NCBI RefSeq assembly: GCF_001887595.1
Contig: NZ_CP017480.1
Location: 806,001-870,000 of the forward strand
Direction of reading: 5' to 3'
DNA: 64,000 bases
Origin: Luteibacter rhizovicinus DSM 16549
GTDB taxonomy: Bacteria > Pseudomonadota > Gammaproteobacteria > Xanthomonadales > Rhodanobacteraceae
The notes beneath the pieces are model-generated. The model was not told where the DNA came from and searched no databases. It saw only the letters and a list, made by a program, of their open reading frames with translations. A program made the translations under genes and the position numbers. Of this stretch, positions 17,603 through 27,700 are shown one piece after another (within the stretch, counting starts at the first letter, position 1; every line of letters starts with the position of its first letter).

Positions 17603-19147
17603 CTAGAGACCGGAGACCTGGGGCATGCGCAGGCGCACGAGCCGGTTCGCGAGGTTCAGCTCCCACGGCCGGTCGTACTGACGACGGCGATAGCGCCACG
17701 AGGCCATCGCGCTGAGCCCGCGCTTGGCCCACGAGGGCGAACGCAAGTCCTGCACGGTGGGGAATCGGCAGCGCAGCACCGTCACGAAATCCTGGATATG
17801 CCGACGCAGCTCGTCGGTCAGCCAGGGCGCGTCGGCATGGCAGGCATAGTCCACCCAGCGGCGCTCCGTCCACTCTTCCGGCGACGAGGGAAAGACCACC
17901 GGCTCGCCGTGCAGATCGAGCAACGGCATGGAGGCGTGCTTGCCGCGATCCTTCTCGTGCTTGCTGCTCTCCGGCAACGGCGTGTAGATGTAGACGATGA
18001 TCTCGGAGGCCGGATTGATGCGCTTGAGCTCACGGATGAACTCGAACGTGTGCTCGGTTTCCTCCAGCGTGTTCTGCGGCGGCGCCACCATGAAGGACAG
18101 CTCGGGGATCACCCCGTTCTTCCGACAGAGTTCGGCCACCTGCAGTGTCTGGTCGGGTCGGGTGCCTTTGCGGATCTCCTTGAGCATGGCCCCGCTCGGC
18201 GACTCCGCGCCGACGTATGCCATGCGCAGGCGACTCTTGCGCACCAGTTCCCAGGTGCTCTCGGAAAGGTTCAGCAGCGCGTCGGAACGGGCGTAACACC
18301 ACCACGGCATTTCCAGCTTCGCCATGACTTCGAGCAAGGGAATCATGTCCACTTCGCGATCGAAGAAGTTGTGGTCGAAGAACTGGATGGAGTCCGCGCC
18401 CAGCTCGTACTTGAGATAGCTGAGGTCGCGCTCGAGGCGTTTCGCCGTAGGCAGTGCGGTCATGCCGCCGAACATCGCGTTCACGCCACAGAAGGTGCAA
18501 CGGAAGCGGCAGCCGATGGCGGCCTGGTGCGCGGCGGTGCGCTCGCCGAGGAAAGTACGTGCCAGGTAACGACGCGGATCGCCCAGCTTCTCGTAAGGCA
18601 GCACGATGCCGCTGTCGCCGAGCGAAAAGCGTCGGTTGGGGTTGTGCACCACCGAGCCATCGTGTTTCCACGACAGGCTGCCGATGTTGGCGATGGCCGG
18701 GGCGCCCGGACGCGCCAGCGCTGCCACGAGTTCCGGCAGGCTTTCTTCGGCCTGGCCGCGAATGGCGTAGTCGACATACGGGGCGGAGAGGGCTGTGTCC
18801 GTGTAGAGCGTCGGGAAGTAACCGCCCCAGATGATCGGCAGCTGTGGATACCGCTCGCGGATCACGCGCGATACCTCGATCGACGGCGCGATCTGCGGCC
18901 CGCCCATCACGCTGACGCCGATCGCGTCGAACCGGTCGCTCTCGATCGCCGCCAGTGTCGCGCCGATGAGGTCGCGATCGACATTGCCGTCGATGATCTG
19001 ACTGTGCCCGTTGCGGTCGAGCGCGGCTGCCAGGTTCAGGAGTGCCAGGGGGAATCGTGCGCTCGAACGCGAGGTGATCGTCGGGTTGATCAACAAGGTC
19101 CGCGGCGAACCGCCGATGTCGGGCGTCGATGTATCGAATAGGTTCAC
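17603..19147 (-). CDS. B12-binding-domain radical SAM enzyme, second copy type
   Basis: 514 residues. A cobalamin-type Rossmann domain (about 15-140; TLLINPTITSRSSARFPLALL, FDAIGVSVMGGPQI, PIIWGGYFPTL) precedes the radical SAM core with Cys213-x3-Cys217-x2-Cys220 (CRFRCTFC). It is only distantly similar to the enzyme at 12634-14124. This class includes C-methylases and ring-forming enzymes for natural products and hopanoid or carbohydrate modification. Its place among glycosyltransferases suggests action on a sugar or lipid carrier. The start ATG overlaps the methyltransferase stop at 19144. Confidence 0.84.
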   Translation of the reverse strand: MNLFDTSTPDIGGSPRTLLINPTITSRSSARFPLALLNLAAALDRNGHSQIIDGNVDRDLIGATLAAIESDRFDAIGVSVMGGPQIAPSIEVSRVIRERYPQLPIIWGGYFPTLYTDTALSAPYVDYAIRGQAEESLPELVAALARPGAPAIANIGSLSWKHDGSVVHNPNRRFSLGDSGIVLPYEKLGDPRRYLARTFLGERTAAHQAAIGCRFRCTFCGVNAMFGGMTALPTAKRLERDLSYLKYELGADSIQFFDHNFFDREVDMIPLLEVMAKLEMPWWCYARSDALLNLSESTWELVRKSRLRMAYVGAESPSGAMLKEIRKGTRPDQTLQVAELCRKNGVIPELSFMVAPPQNTLEETEHTFEFIRELKRINPASEIIVYIYTPLPESSKHEKDRGKHASMPLLDLHGEPVVFPSSPEEWTERRWVDYACHADAPWLTDELRRHIQDFVTVLRCRFPTVQDLRSPSWAKRGLSAMASWRYRRRQYDRPWELNLANRLVRLRMPQVSGL

Positions 19148-19851
19148 GCAATGCGCCTCAGCTGGAAGACGATGGCCACCGGGAGTTCAAGGGCCATCGG
19201 ATCGAAATGCGCGCCGACGGGGATATCGGCGGGATCGAGCATTGGCTCCTCCACACGCTCGATCGCCAGACCGAGCGTGGCGCAGGCCGCGTGCCAGTGA
19301 CTGTAGAGGTGCCGTGTATGGCGCACGGCGTAACGCTGGCCGCCGGCGCGGAAATCGCGCTGCCAGCCGAGGGCATGCCCGATCGGATGCACGTCGCTGC
19401 ACAGGATGCGCCCGCCGGGGCGCGTGGCACGACGCAGCTCGCCCAACGCGGGCGCGAGCGCCTCGAGGTGGCCGATGGTCAGGCCGCAGACCGTGAGGTC
19501 GGCCATGGCGCCGGGCAGCGGCAGGGCAGCGAGGTCGCCCTGGCGCAGGTCGACGTGCGCCGTGTCAGGATAGTCGCCGAGGGCCTCGCGCGCACGTTCG
19601 AGCATGGCGGGGGAAAGGTCCACGCCCGTGACCCGCGAGGCACCGCGGCGAAGCGCGTGAAGCAGGTAGCGTCCGCTGCCGCAGCCCGCATCCAGCACCT
19701 GCCGACCACGCAGCACCTCGGGCATCAGGGCCAGCATCGCGCGTTCCTCGGCCATCATGACCGGGTTGTGCGCGTGTGCCGGATAGTTCGACGACCACAA
19801 GGCATAGGCGTCGAGGGGATCCAGCTCGGGCAAGGGTGAGGTCAGTGACAC
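19144..19851 (-). CDS. SAM-dependent class I methyltransferase
   Basis: 235 residues. Motif I VLDAGCGSGRYLLHAL, then GVDLSPAMLERAREAL and LTVCGLTIGHLEAL, are those of class I SAM methyltransferases with a general methyltransferase_11-type core. The first in-frame start is GTG at 19851, which overlaps the upstream amidohydrolase by ten bases; no earlier ATG exists without entering that gene. Expected to methylate an oxygen or nitrogen of the glycan or of a small precursor. Confidence 0.8.
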   Translation of the reverse strand: MSLTSPLPELDPLDAYALWSSNYPAHAHNPVMMAEERAMLALMPEVLRGRQVLDAGCGSGRYLLHALRRGASRVTGVDLSPAMLERAREALGDYPDTAHVDLRQGDLAALPLPGAMADLTVCGLTIGHLEALAPALGELRRATRPGGRILCSDVHPIGHALGWQRDFRAGGQRYAVRHTRHLYSHWHAACATLGLAIERVEEPMLDPADIPVGAHFDPMALELPVAIVFQLRRIA

Positions 19852-21074
19852 CGGGCCTCCACAGCGAGATCGAACTCGCCTTCGTCTTCGGAAAAGGACA
19901 GGTCGAGGCCGGGCTCGAGAGCGACGACAGCGGGATCGACCAGGTCCCGGGCGATCAGTTTCGGCTGGCCATCGAGCTGCACGGGCACGACATCGACGCC
20001 CGCCGCGGCGAACCAGCCGGCGAAGTCCGGATCGGCGACACGTGGCACGCCATCGCGGACCACGGCACGGATATCGCTGCGCGCGACGCCGACCAGGGAG
20101 TCCGCGGCCAGGCCGTCGCGATCCCTCACGATCACCAGGTCCGCCGGCGCACCCGGGGCAAGACTCCCCCGCAGGCCAAGACGGAAGATGCGCGCGGCGT
20201 CGGTCGTGACCAATCCAAGCAGGGCCGTGTGGGAAAGCTCGCCACTCGTCGCGGCGGCACTCAGCTCGTCCAGGAGGTCGCGCCGGCCGCTCAGCCGCGA
20301 GTCGCTGCCCAGCGCGAGGCGCCCCGCCGCATGCAGGCGACGGGGATCGAGCGTACGACCCAGGAGCGCCTTGTTGCTGCCTGGACACCAGACCACGGCT
20401 GCATCGCGGGCGACGACCCGCTCGATGTCGTCATCGCCCAGGCCGACGCCATGGACCAGCACCGTGTTGCCGCCGAGGCAGCCAAGCGCGTCCAGGCGCG
20501 CAAGCTCGGACGCCGCGACGGCGTCCGTGCCTTCGGCCAGGTGAATGATCCACGGTCGGTCGGCCGGTGTGGCGACGTAGCTGTCACGTACGGGCGGCCC
20601 GAAGTCCGGACCGTCCAGCGCATAGCTCCATCCGTGATCGCGCAGCAGCGACACGGGGAAGTCCTCCGCGTCGAGCACCGGATGCCACGGATCGTGGTGG
20701 ACGACGAAGGTCGTCCCCGCGAGCAGGTTCTTCAGGGCGCCATGGCGGAGCCGTACGGCTTTCGGCACGCGTAGCGCGGCGATCACGTCGGCATCCTGGA
20801 AATGCTGCTGGAAGGCGGCGATCCATGCGTAGCTGTTCGGGAACGGTCCCGCACCGAGCAAGGCGGGCACCGCATTGACCTGAAGGTGTTCGTGCGCATT
20901 GATCAGGCCGGGGAAAATGCGGTGCCCGTGAACGTCGACGCGAAACGCGTCACCGACAGATGTCGCGGCGACACGACCCTCGCGCAGTGGCAACGGCGCT
21001 CGCGACACGCCGTGCGGCAGCGTGGTCAGGCCACCCTCCAGCACCGAGCGCATTGCCGTCAGTGACGCGGACAT
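19842..21074 (-). CDS. Amidohydrolase-superfamily enzyme (deaminase/chlorohydrolase type)
   Basis: 410 residues. The metal motif HxH is in GLINAHEHLQ (about 60), with later HVHGVG-like and Asp positions (NTVLVHGVGL, LALGSDSRLSG), and the C-terminal strand domain (APADLVIVRDRDG) typical of the cytosine deaminase/TRZ-ATZ group. It hydrolyses a C-N (or C-Cl) bond of a cyclic or amide substrate. An enzyme of this kind is not part of ordinary Wzy polysaccharide clusters. It may process the amino sugar or a small modification group; this is inference. Confidence 0.75.
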   Translation of the reverse strand: MSASLTAMRSVLEGGLTTLPHGVSRAPLPLREGRVAATSVGDAFRVDVHGHRIFPGLINAHEHLQVNAVPALLGAGPFPNSYAWIAAFQQHFQDADVIAALRVPKAVRLRHGALKNLLAGTTFVVHHDPWHPVLDAEDFPVSLLRDHGWSYALDGPDFGPPVRDSYVATPADRPWIIHLAEGTDAVAASELARLDALGCLGGNTVLVHGVGLGDDDIERVVARDAAVVWCPGSNKALLGRTLDPRRLHAAGRLALGSDSRLSGRRDLLDELSAAATSGELSHTALLGLVTTDAARIFRLGLRGSLAPGAPADLVIVRDRDGLAADSLVGVARSDIRAVVRDGVPRVADPDFAGWFAAAGVDVVPVQLDGQPKLIARDLVDPAVVALEPGLDLSFSEDEGEFDLAVEARCH

Positions 21075-21078
21075 GCCG

Positions 21079-21909
21079 TCAGCGCCGACGCATCACGATC
21101 AGGAAGTGGTCGCCCATGTCGCGCAACAGGGGCCACTTGCCGAACCGATCGTCGAGCCTGCCCAGGCGCTCGTAGCGCGCCGGGTTCCGCTCGTAGCGAT
21201 CGACCATGTACGGCGGCGGCATGAACAGGCTCAGCGCACTGTAGCTGGCCAGCTGGAAGTGATCGGTAAAGGGACGATAGAACTCGCGCGGCAGGTAGTA
21301 CTTCGTCCAGATGGTGTGGCGATTCATGCCGACGGCCGTCGCGCCGCGCGCCGCGCGCACCGCGGCACGACGGAAGCGTCCGCGCAGGGCGTAGTGCACC
21401 GCTTCCCACGGACAGATCCGGCCCATCACCGAGAAGACCATGACACCACCCGGGCGAACGAGGCGCGCGCACTGGTTGGCCACGTCCTCCAGGTCGGGTG
21501 CGCAATTGAGTGGACCGAAGTTCGAATAGACGCCGTCGAACGTGCCCTCGAGCCGATCGAGCTGCTGCACGCCGAGATGGCGTGCGCTCAGTCGTCCGCC
21601 CAACGCCGGGGCGCCTGCACGGGAATCCGTGCGCGCGACCATCGACGGCGACCAGTCCGTCGCCACGACCTCGTGGCCGCGCCGGGCGAATTCGGCCGCG
21701 TCGATGCCGGTGCCGCAACCGATGTCGAGCAGGCGCGCATCGTTGCCAAGTTCGGCCGTCACGGTGTCCCACAGCGTCTGGCGCATGCGCTGGATGAGGG
21801 CGTTGTTGCCGCGCGGTCCGTCGTAGTCGGCGGCGACGCTGTCGAACGCCCGCTGCGTGTCCAGCAGACGCGCGGCGTCGATCGGTTCAGGCGTCGATTG
21901 AGCACTCAT
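21079..21909 (-). CDS. SAM-dependent class I methyltransferase
   Basis: 276 residues. Motif I LLDIGCGTGIDAAEFARRGHEV, then FDGVYSNFGPLNCAPDLE and VRPGGVMVFSVMG, are those of class I methyltransferases. The C-terminal 100 residues (HTIWTKYYLPREFYRPF) have no annotation I recognise. It shares little sequence with the methyltransferase at 19144-19851, so two different methylations are expected. Start chosen at the ATG at 21909, 25 bases after the Wzz-like stop. Confidence 0.82.
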   Translation of the reverse strand: MSAQSTPEPIDAARLLDTQRAFDSVAADYDGPRGNNALIQRMRQTLWDTVTAELGNDARLLDIGCGTGIDAAEFARRGHEVVATDWSPSMVARTDSRAGAPALGGRLSARHLGVQQLDRLEGTFDGVYSNFGPLNCAPDLEDVANQCARLVRPGGVMVFSVMGRICPWEAVHYALRGRFRRAAVRAARGATAVGMNRHTIWTKYYLPREFYRPFTDHFQLASYSALSLFMPPPYMVDRYERNPARYERLGRLDDRFGKWPLLRDMGDHFLIVMRRR

Positions 21910-21934
21910 GGCGGTCGTTTCCGGGGGGTTCGGA

Positions 21935-22771
21935 TCAGTGAGTGCCGAGCGGCGACACTTTGGTTGAACGACGCCGCAGCGCATTGCGCGCGATCGCCGC
22001 GACGCCGCCAAGGAACAGGCCTAAGACCACGCCGATGCCGAGGGTCAATACCCCGTTGGGAAAGACGCGACCTCCCGACACGGCGATCGGCCAGGGCATC
22101 GACGTCTCATAGGTGTAGTTGGGTGCCAGCCGCACCAGCAATTCGCTGTGCGCCTGTTGCAGCGCGCGGATCTCTTCGTTCTTGCTGGCCAGCAGGACGC
22201 CCGCGAGCGCGGCCGCCGTCCGGTCGGCCGACGCTGTCGTGGTCATGAGGCGATCGCGGTCCGCCAGCCCGATGCGCAGGTTGCTCTCCAGTTCCTCGAG
22301 CCGGTCATGGGCGAGTTTCAGCGGCAAGGCATCGATGCCCCGGTGGATCGTCTGCAAGGTGTCGACCGACGCCTTGGCCAGGTCGTTCGCCTGGGCAGCC
22401 GAGTAGGCGCGGACAGTGAGCTTGAAGAAGTTGGCATAGAACTGGGGATCGGTCTTCATGCTCGACCGATACAGCGCCGCCTCGGCCGACTCCGGGGCCA
22501 GCCCAAGGCGACGGATCACCTCGTCCTGGAATTCCGCCGACTGCACGCGAGCGGTCACGCGAAGCATCGGTTCCGTCTTGATATCCTGGCCGGGCGGCGC
22601 GGAGGCGACCTGGCCGACCTGGATCCAGGCATTCGCCTCCCATTGGCTGCGCGTCGTGTGCAGCCAGGCGAACGTGAGGCCGAGCACCACCGCGAGTGCG
22701 GCGATGAACCAGCGCCACTCGCGGCGGAAGATGTGCCACAGGTCGATCAGGTAGATCTCGTTCTGTTCCAT
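21935..22771 (-). CDS. Polysaccharide chain-length determinant (Wzz/PCP type, short)
   Basis: 278 residues. An N-terminal membrane helix (about 20-38, after EIYLIDLWHIFRREWRWF), a long periplasmic region with coiled-coil helices (about 60-235) and a C-terminal membrane helix (about 245-265) followed by a basic tail give the PCP/Wzz layout. There is no cytoplasmic tyrosine kinase domain. It sets the number of repeat units added by the Wzy polymerase, whose gene overlaps it by 25 bases. Confidence 0.8.
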   Translation of the reverse strand: MEQNEIYLIDLWHIFRREWRWFIAALAVVLGLTFAWLHTTRSQWEANAWIQVGQVASAPPGQDIKTEPMLRVTARVQSAEFQDEVIRRLGLAPESAEAALYRSSMKTDPQFYANFFKLTVRAYSAAQANDLAKASVDTLQTIHRGIDALPLKLAHDRLEELESNLRIGLADRDRLMTTTASADRTAAALAGVLLASKNEEIRALQQAHSELLVRLAPNYTYETSMPWPIAVSGGRVFPNGVLTLGIGVVLGLFLGGVAAIARNALRRRSTKVSPLGTH

Positions 22772-23910
22772 GCGTGGGGCTCGATGGGATGGAGAAGGTC
22801 CAGCTCACGCCGGCTTGGCAGCAAGGCCGCGAAGAGCTGCATGAACAGGCAAAGCACGATGAAGACGGCATTGGTCCAGATGAAGGCTTGTGGCGCGAAG
22901 GGCGACATCACGCAGACATAGGCCACGCGCAGGAAGATCAGCAGCGAGAACAGCGACATCGAGGCACGAAGACGGCGCACGCTCCACAGCAGCAGCGCGT
23001 AGAGAAGCAGCATCGAGGCGACAGCGCCCACTGGCCCGAAGGCGAGAAGGAACGGCAGGAACTCGGTGCCGACATTGATGTTGGCCGCGTCGAACGGGAT
23101 GCTGGCCGTCGCCGGCGGCCCGCTGAGCGGGACCAGCTGGCTGATCAGGATGCTCGTGTCCGCATAGCCCTTGGCCACCATCGACGCGAAGTTGTACGGC
23201 CCTGCGCTCATGTAGAGCACCAGCCACTTGATGCTCTGGGGCGAAGCGAGGTAAAGCGCGCTGAAAGGCAGCTTCACGTTGTCCAGCGAACCGGAGCGCA
23301 CCGCACCGAGCACGGAGAACACGGCGGCGCCGATCACGCCGATCACGCTCACGGATTTCCATGGCAGGGGGCGATGCGGATCGCGCCGGAACAGGATCAC
23401 GAGGGCGAAGGAGAACAGCGCGGCGAAGATCCGGTTGCGGTCGATCACCAGCACCGGAAAGACCAGGCCGATCGCAATGAGCGCATTGCGCAGGCCACGC
23501 TGGCGTGCACAGAGCACGCCGATCGGCGGCAAGGTCCAGCACAGCGAGGAGATGTGCCGGACGTGCTCGCGACCCGGCTCCATCGTCGCGTAGGAGGCAG
23601 GATTGTCGATCAACGGTATGGGGAACAGGGCCAGGTCGAGCCCGCAGAAGACAACCACCACGGCGGCGAAGATGAGCGCGACCAGGGCCTCGCGACTGCC
23701 GATGTAGTGCCGTGCCCGAAAGCGTGCTACCGACGGCAGGCGGATACCCGCGAAGGCGTCGACGAGGACGATGCCCGCGGCCCCGATCACCAGTAACACC
23801 ATCCCCTGCAGATAGCCCGCCGGGAAATCGTAGGCAAACCAGGTGATCGCGCAGGCGAACAGGAAGGGCCAGGCAATATACGTCGAAGGCAGGCGCAGGA
23901 AGCGTTTCAT
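22747..23910 (-). CDS. Polysaccharide repeat-unit polymerase (Wzy-like)
   Basis: 387 residues with about ten hydrophobic segments and a larger loop in the C-terminal half, the usual layout of O-antigen/exopolysaccharide polymerases, which have little sequence conservation. The Arg-rich turns (VLVIDRNRIFAALFS, FRRDPHRPLP) fit. Its ATG overlaps the GT2 stop (ATGA) and its end overlaps the Wzz-like gene. It would polymerise lipid-linked repeat units in the periplasm. Assignment rests mostly on topology and context. Confidence 0.72.
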   Translation of the reverse strand: MKRFLRLPSTYIAWPFLFACAITWFAYDFPAGYLQGMVLLVIGAAGIVLVDAFAGIRLPSVARFRARHYIGSREALVALIFAAVVVVFCGLDLALFPIPLIDNPASYATMEPGREHVRHISSLCWTLPPIGVLCARQRGLRNALIAIGLVFPVLVIDRNRIFAALFSFALVILFRRDPHRPLPWKSVSVIGVIGAAVFSVLGAVRSGSLDNVKLPFSALYLASPQSIKWLVLYMSAGPYNFASMVAKGYADTSILISQLVPLSGPPATASIPFDAANINVGTEFLPFLLAFGPVGAVASMLLLYALLLWSVRRLRASMSLFSLLIFLRVAYVCVMSPFAPQAFIWTNAVFIVLCLFMQLFAALLPSRRELDLLHPIEPHAWNRTRST

Positions 23911-24854
23911 GCACCCTCCGCGTGGACGTGGGCAGTGCGGTGCAAGCGCAGCTTCGACAGCAACAACAGGGAGGCGTAGGTGGCCAGGTGCAGGGCGACA
24001 CGCGTGTGACGTCTCTGCAGGAAGGCGATCTTCGCGGCGATGAACTGGGCCTGTGCGCGGAGCAAGGTGCGGTAGGGTTCGTCGAACAGGCAGACACGGC
24101 TCATCGCCACCTCGCGCGATTCGGTGAGGTTCACGATGCGCGTGGCCGTGTGCCGGGTCTTGCTGAAATTCGCGCCATGCAGGCGATACGCGCAGACGGT
24201 GACATCGATGAAGCCGATCGCGTCGCGGGCCGCCAGGCGCAGGAACATGTCCCAGTCGTCGATGCGCAGGCCCTCGGTCCAGCGGGCGACGGTCTCGAGC
24301 ACGCTCTTGCGCAACAGGGTGACCGGACCGCCTATCGCCCAGTGGCCGATCACCGCGCGACGGATACCGTCGCTGGAATCGTAAAGCCGCTTGTCCGCGC
24401 CATGCAGGTCGCACATGCCGCTGTCATGGAGCCGGTTTCCCTCGCCGTCGATCACGATCGAATCGCCGATCACCGCGCCCTTGTTCCGGTGCGACAGCAG
24501 ATAGCCCACCTGCGCCTGGAGGCCGCCGGGCAGGAGGTAGTCGTCGCTGGCACCGATACGCAGGAACTCGCCGTGCGACCGTGCTGCGAGCTCGTTGAGC
24601 GTTGCCGCGATCCCGCGATTCTCCCGGCGGACGAACTCCACGGGAATCTCGCTGCCGTGTGCGGCCACCCACTGCGCGATCCGCTCGGCGGTATGGTCGG
24701 TAGAGCCGTCATCGATGATGACGATCTCCTTGGCCGGATAGGGATCCTCCAGCACGCTGTCCAGGCAGCGCTCCACGAAACCCTCATGATTGAAGGCGGG
24801 GATCAGCACCGATACCAGGGGGGTACGTGAGCCTTGGTCAAGGTCGGCGGTCAT
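23907..24854 (-). CDS. Glycosyltransferase family 2
   Basis: 315 residues, GT-A fold: VSVLIPAFNHEGFVERCLDS at 14-33, IVIIDDGSTDHTAERI, ENRGIAATLNE and the metal motif in LRIGASDDYLLPGG, with W-D in LRIDDWDMFLRLA. It transfers a nucleotide-activated sugar with inversion. The ATG overlaps the flippase stop. The C-terminal 60 residues carry hydrophobic helices that could associate with the membrane. Confidence 0.88.
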   Translation of the reverse strand: MTADLDQGSRTPLVSVLIPAFNHEGFVERCLDSVLEDPYPAKEIVIIDDGSTDHTAERIAQWVAAHGSEIPVEFVRRENRGIAATLNELAARSHGEFLRIGASDDYLLPGGLQAQVGYLLSHRNKGAVIGDSIVIDGEGNRLHDSGMCDLHGADKRLYDSSDGIRRAVIGHWAIGGPVTLLRKSVLETVARWTEGLRIDDWDMFLRLAARDAIGFIDVTVCAYRLHGANFSKTRHTATRIVNLTESREVAMSRVCLFDEPYRTLLRAQAQFIAAKIAFLQRRHTRVALHLATYASLLLLSKLRLHRTAHVHAEGA

Positions 24855-26107
24855 GTGCGCAGCCCTCCGAGGTAATGACGGACCACCAGCAGGTTGAAGA
24901 GCAGGTAGCCCACGTAGTTGATGGCGAAGGCGTACATCGCGCCGACCAGGCCGAAATGCGCCGTGCACAGGTAAACGAGCAGCAGGTAACTCAGGCCGAA
25001 GGCGATCTCAGAGACCACGAACAACCGGGTCATCGCCTTGGCCAGCATCACGTAGGAAAGGACGAACGAGGCGATCTTGACCACATCGCCGATCAGTTGC
25101 GGCGCGTAGAGCGCTTCGGCCGTCGTGAAGTCCGTACTGAAGAGGATCCGCGTGACCCAGCTTCGCGCGACGTAAACCAGGGCGGCGAGCACGATCACGG
25201 CGGGCAGGATGTGCCGGTAGGCGTTACGCAACTCACCGACCAGTGCGCCGCGCTCGCTGATCGAGGCGAGTTTGGGCAGGTAGTAGATATTGATCGCGGC
25301 GGTGAGGAAGAGCAGGTAGGCGTCGGATACCTTGCTCACCGCCTGCCAGTTGCCCACCTCTTGCCAGCCGAAGCGGAGCGCAAGGTGATCGCGCACGGCG
25401 ATGTTCACCAGCGGCGGCAGCACGGCCGAGCTGATCGTCATCAGCGAGAAGGCGGCCAGCCGGCCGTTCATTTCCCGGTCGAAACGCAGTCGCGGCAGGC
25501 TCTGCCGGAAGTACGGGCTGCGCCACCATGAGGGCAACGCCACCGCCAGCCACGCCAGTTGGCCGAGAACGAGGGCAAGCAAGGCGCCGTAGAGCTGGAA
25601 ACGTCTGGCCAGCCAGGCCGCCATGGCGATGCCCAGCACCGAGCCGATCACCTGGATGAAGGCCAGCCGCCGTACGTCCATGAAGCCATTGATCACGGCC
25701 AGCACGTAGTTCACCGCGGCGATGCCCAACTGCGCCAGCGCCAGTATGCGAATGAGGCTCTCGAAGCTGGCGTCTCCGAGTATCCAGATAGCGAGTTGCC
25801 GGCTGAAGACCAGGGCGGCGAGGCCCATCAGGCACGAGGCGCACAGCGCATAGGAGAGCGCAGCCGCAAGCAGCCGCGAAAGACGTTGCGGGTCGCCGCG
25901 GTATTCGGCCACATACTTGACGATGCCCGCGCTGATGCCACCACCGGCGAGCACGGCCAGGAGCGACATCAGGCTCATGAACTGCCCCAGCCTGCCGACA
26001 CCTTCCGGTCCGGCGAACCATGCCACGAGTTTGATCACGACAAGCCCGGCCAGCAGGCGCGCGGCGGTGCCGATGGCCGAATAGAAGCCGGCACGCGCCA
26101 GGTTCAT
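24851..26107 (-). CDS. wzx: Lipid-linked repeat-unit flippase (Wzx type)
   Basis: 418 residues with about twelve membrane segments, starting [20 protein letters not shown]; length and pattern match WzxE/O-antigen translocases of the MOP superfamily. It moves undecaprenyl-diphosphate-linked repeat units across the inner membrane. The ATG chosen overlaps the aminotransferase stop (ATGA); an ATG eight codons earlier would need a longer overlap. Confidence 0.86.
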   Translation of the reverse strand: MNLARAGFYSAIGTAARLLAGLVVIKLVAWFAGPEGVGRLGQFMSLMSLLAVLAGGGISAGIVKYVAEYRGDPQRLSRLLAAALSYALCASCLMGLAALVFSRQLAIWILGDASFESLIRILALAQLGIAAVNYVLAVINGFMDVRRLAFIQVIGSVLGIAMAAWLARRFQLYGALLALVLGQLAWLAVALPSWWRSPYFRQSLPRLRFDREMNGRLAAFSLMTISSAVLPPLVNIAVRDHLALRFGWQEVGNWQAVSKVSDAYLLFLTAAINIYYLPKLASISERGALVGELRNAYRHILPAVIVLAALVYVARSWVTRILFSTDFTTAEALYAPQLIGDVVKIASFVLSYVMLAKAMTRLFVVSEIAFGLSYLLLVYLCTAHFGLVGAMYAFAINYVGYLLFNLLVVRHYLGGLRT

Positions 26108-27216
26108 GTCGGCGACCTGAAGCTCATGCACGCGGCGACGACGCGCTCGACACCGTGATCATCCAGGGTCGGCCCGATCGGCAGGCTGAGGACCTCATCG
26201 TGCAGACGCTCGGTCAAGCGCAGGTCGTCCCGCAAGCTGCCCGCATACGCCGGTTGCTGATGAGGCGCCACGGGGTAGTGGACCTGGGCGTGAACGCCCT
26301 GTGCCCGCAGGTGTGCCTGCAACGCGTCGCGATGCGCGCTGCGCACGACGAACAAATGCCATGCGTGGCGTTCCTCGGCGGACACCGACGGCAAGGCGAT
26401 GTCGGGATGATCGATGGCGGCGATGTAGCGTCGTGCGATCGCGCGACGACGGTCGACATCCGCATCGACGTATTTCAGTTTCACACGCAGCATCGCCGCC
26501 TGCATCTCGTCCAGTCGCGAGTTCACGCCCTGGTAGAGATGTCGATACTTTTCCAGCGAGCCGTAGTTACGCAGGGCAGCGACGCGCTGCGCCAGTACGG
26601 GATCGGCGGTAACGATCGCGCCCCCGTCGCCGAGCGCGCCCAGGTTCTTGGCGGGAAAAAAGCTGAAGGCCGCGGCGTCGCCGAAGGCGCCGGCACGTCG
26701 GCCGGACCAGGTCGCACCGTGTGCCTGCGCGGCGTCCTCGATCACCAACAGGCCGTGCCGACGCGCGATGGCCGTGATCGCCGGCATGTCGGCCAGTTGG
26801 CCGTACAGATGCACCGGCATGATCGCCCGCGTTCGCGGCCCGATGGCCGCCTCGATGCGCGCCGGGTCCAGATTGAAAGTCTGCGTGTCAGGTTCCACCG
26901 CGACAGGAACCAGTCCGCTCTGCGTAATCGCAAGAAAACTCGCGATGAACGTATTGGCCGGCACGATCACCTCGTCGCCTTCCGCAAGGCGGCCCAGCGT
27001 CCGATAGGCGCGAAGGATCAGTACGAGCGCGTCCAGGCCATTGCCCACACCGACCGCATGAGGCAGGCCGCACCACTGGGCAAACTCAGCTTCGAAGGCT
27101 GCCACTTCCTCGCCAAGGACGTACCAGCCCGAGTCGATCACCCGCGCAGCGGCGGCCTTCAGCTCATCGGCATGGCGTGCGTTGATGGCACGCACATCGA
27201 GGAAGGACACGTCCAT
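26104..27216 (-). CDS. DegT/DnrJ/EryC1-family sugar aminotransferase (FdtB/QdtB-like)
   Basis: 370 residues, PLP-dependent. The sequence has [29 protein letters not shown], the internal-aldimine lysine in [19 protein letters not shown] and [10 protein letters not shown], all typical of the family. Directly downstream of a 3,4-ketoisomerase-like gene, it is best read as the enzyme converting a dTDP-3-oxo-6-deoxyhexose to the 3-amino sugar (as in Fuc3NAc or Qui3NAc synthesis). An acetyltransferase for the next step is not in the window, and rmlA/rmlB are not here either, so those must be elsewhere or the amine stays free. Confidence 0.85.
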   Translation of the reverse strand: MDVSFLDVRAINARHADELKAAAARVIDSGWYVLGEEVAAFEAEFAQWCGLPHAVGVGNGLDALVLILRAYRTLGRLAEGDEVIVPANTFIASFLAITQSGLVPVAVEPDTQTFNLDPARIEAAIGPRTRAIMPVHLYGQLADMPAITAIARRHGLLVIEDAAQAHGATWSGRRAGAFGDAAAFSFFPAKNLGALGDGGAIVTADPVLAQRVAALRNYGSLEKYRHLYQGVNSRLDEMQAAMLRVKLKYVDADVDRRRAIARRYIAAIDHPDIALPSVSAEERHAWHLFVVRSAHRDALQAHLRAQGVHAQVHYPVAPHQQPAYAGSLRDDLRLTERLHDEVLSLPIGPTLDDHGVERVVAACMSFRSPT

Positions 27217-27229
27217 TACGCAGCCGGCA

Positions 27230-27655
27230 TCACAGGGCCAGTCCTTCCACATAACGCACGCCGTGCACTTCGCGCAGGAACTGCGCGTAGTCGGTGATGT
27301 AGTCGGCCGGGTCGTAGAACTGGTCCGCAAGCACCATCAGCACGCAGTCGTCGCTGAAGTCATAGAGCTCGCGCCAGACCATACTGCCAAGCAGGAGGCC
27401 CTGCGTGGGGTCGTCGAGCACGACGGTCGCCGGGCCCGTGCCGTCGTCGAGCAGGAGCGTCACCGAGCCGCGCACCGGCACCGCCAGCTGCGTGAGGTGG
27501 CGGTGGGCATGCTGTCCGCGGTGGACGTCGGGCGTGTTGGCAAAGATGTAATACACGCGGCGAATTTCGAAGGGCACGTTCCGGTTCTGCTCCAGGGAAA
27601 CGAGCATGCCCCGGCTGTCGCCGTGCTTCTGTAACTGGATGCGCTCGATTTCCAT
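27230..27655 (-). CDS. dTDP-4-oxo-6-deoxyhexose 3,4-ketoisomerase-like cupin (FdtA/QdtA/WxcM C-terminal type)
   Basis: 141 residues, a single beta-sandwich cupin: [25 protein letters not shown], the His-rich [23 protein letters not shown], then [34 protein letters not shown], the FdtA signature block. It shifts the keto group of dTDP-4-oxo-6-deoxyglucose to C3, giving the substrate of the next gene. First gene of the 12 kb polysaccharide operon; the ATG lies 45 bases after the -10 box of the ECF-type promoter at 27701-27729. Confidence 0.84.
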   Translation of the reverse strand: MEIERIQLQKHGDSRGMLVSLEQNRNVPFEIRRVYYIFANTPDVHRGQHAHRHLTQLAVPVRGSVTLLLDDGTGPATVVLDDPTQGLLLGSMVWRELYDFSDDCVLMVLADQFYDPADYITDYAQFLREVHGVRYVEGLAL

Positions 27656-27700
27656 GGGTGTCGGCCAGGCACTGTTGCGTTGATGGCGGTGTACGAAAAC

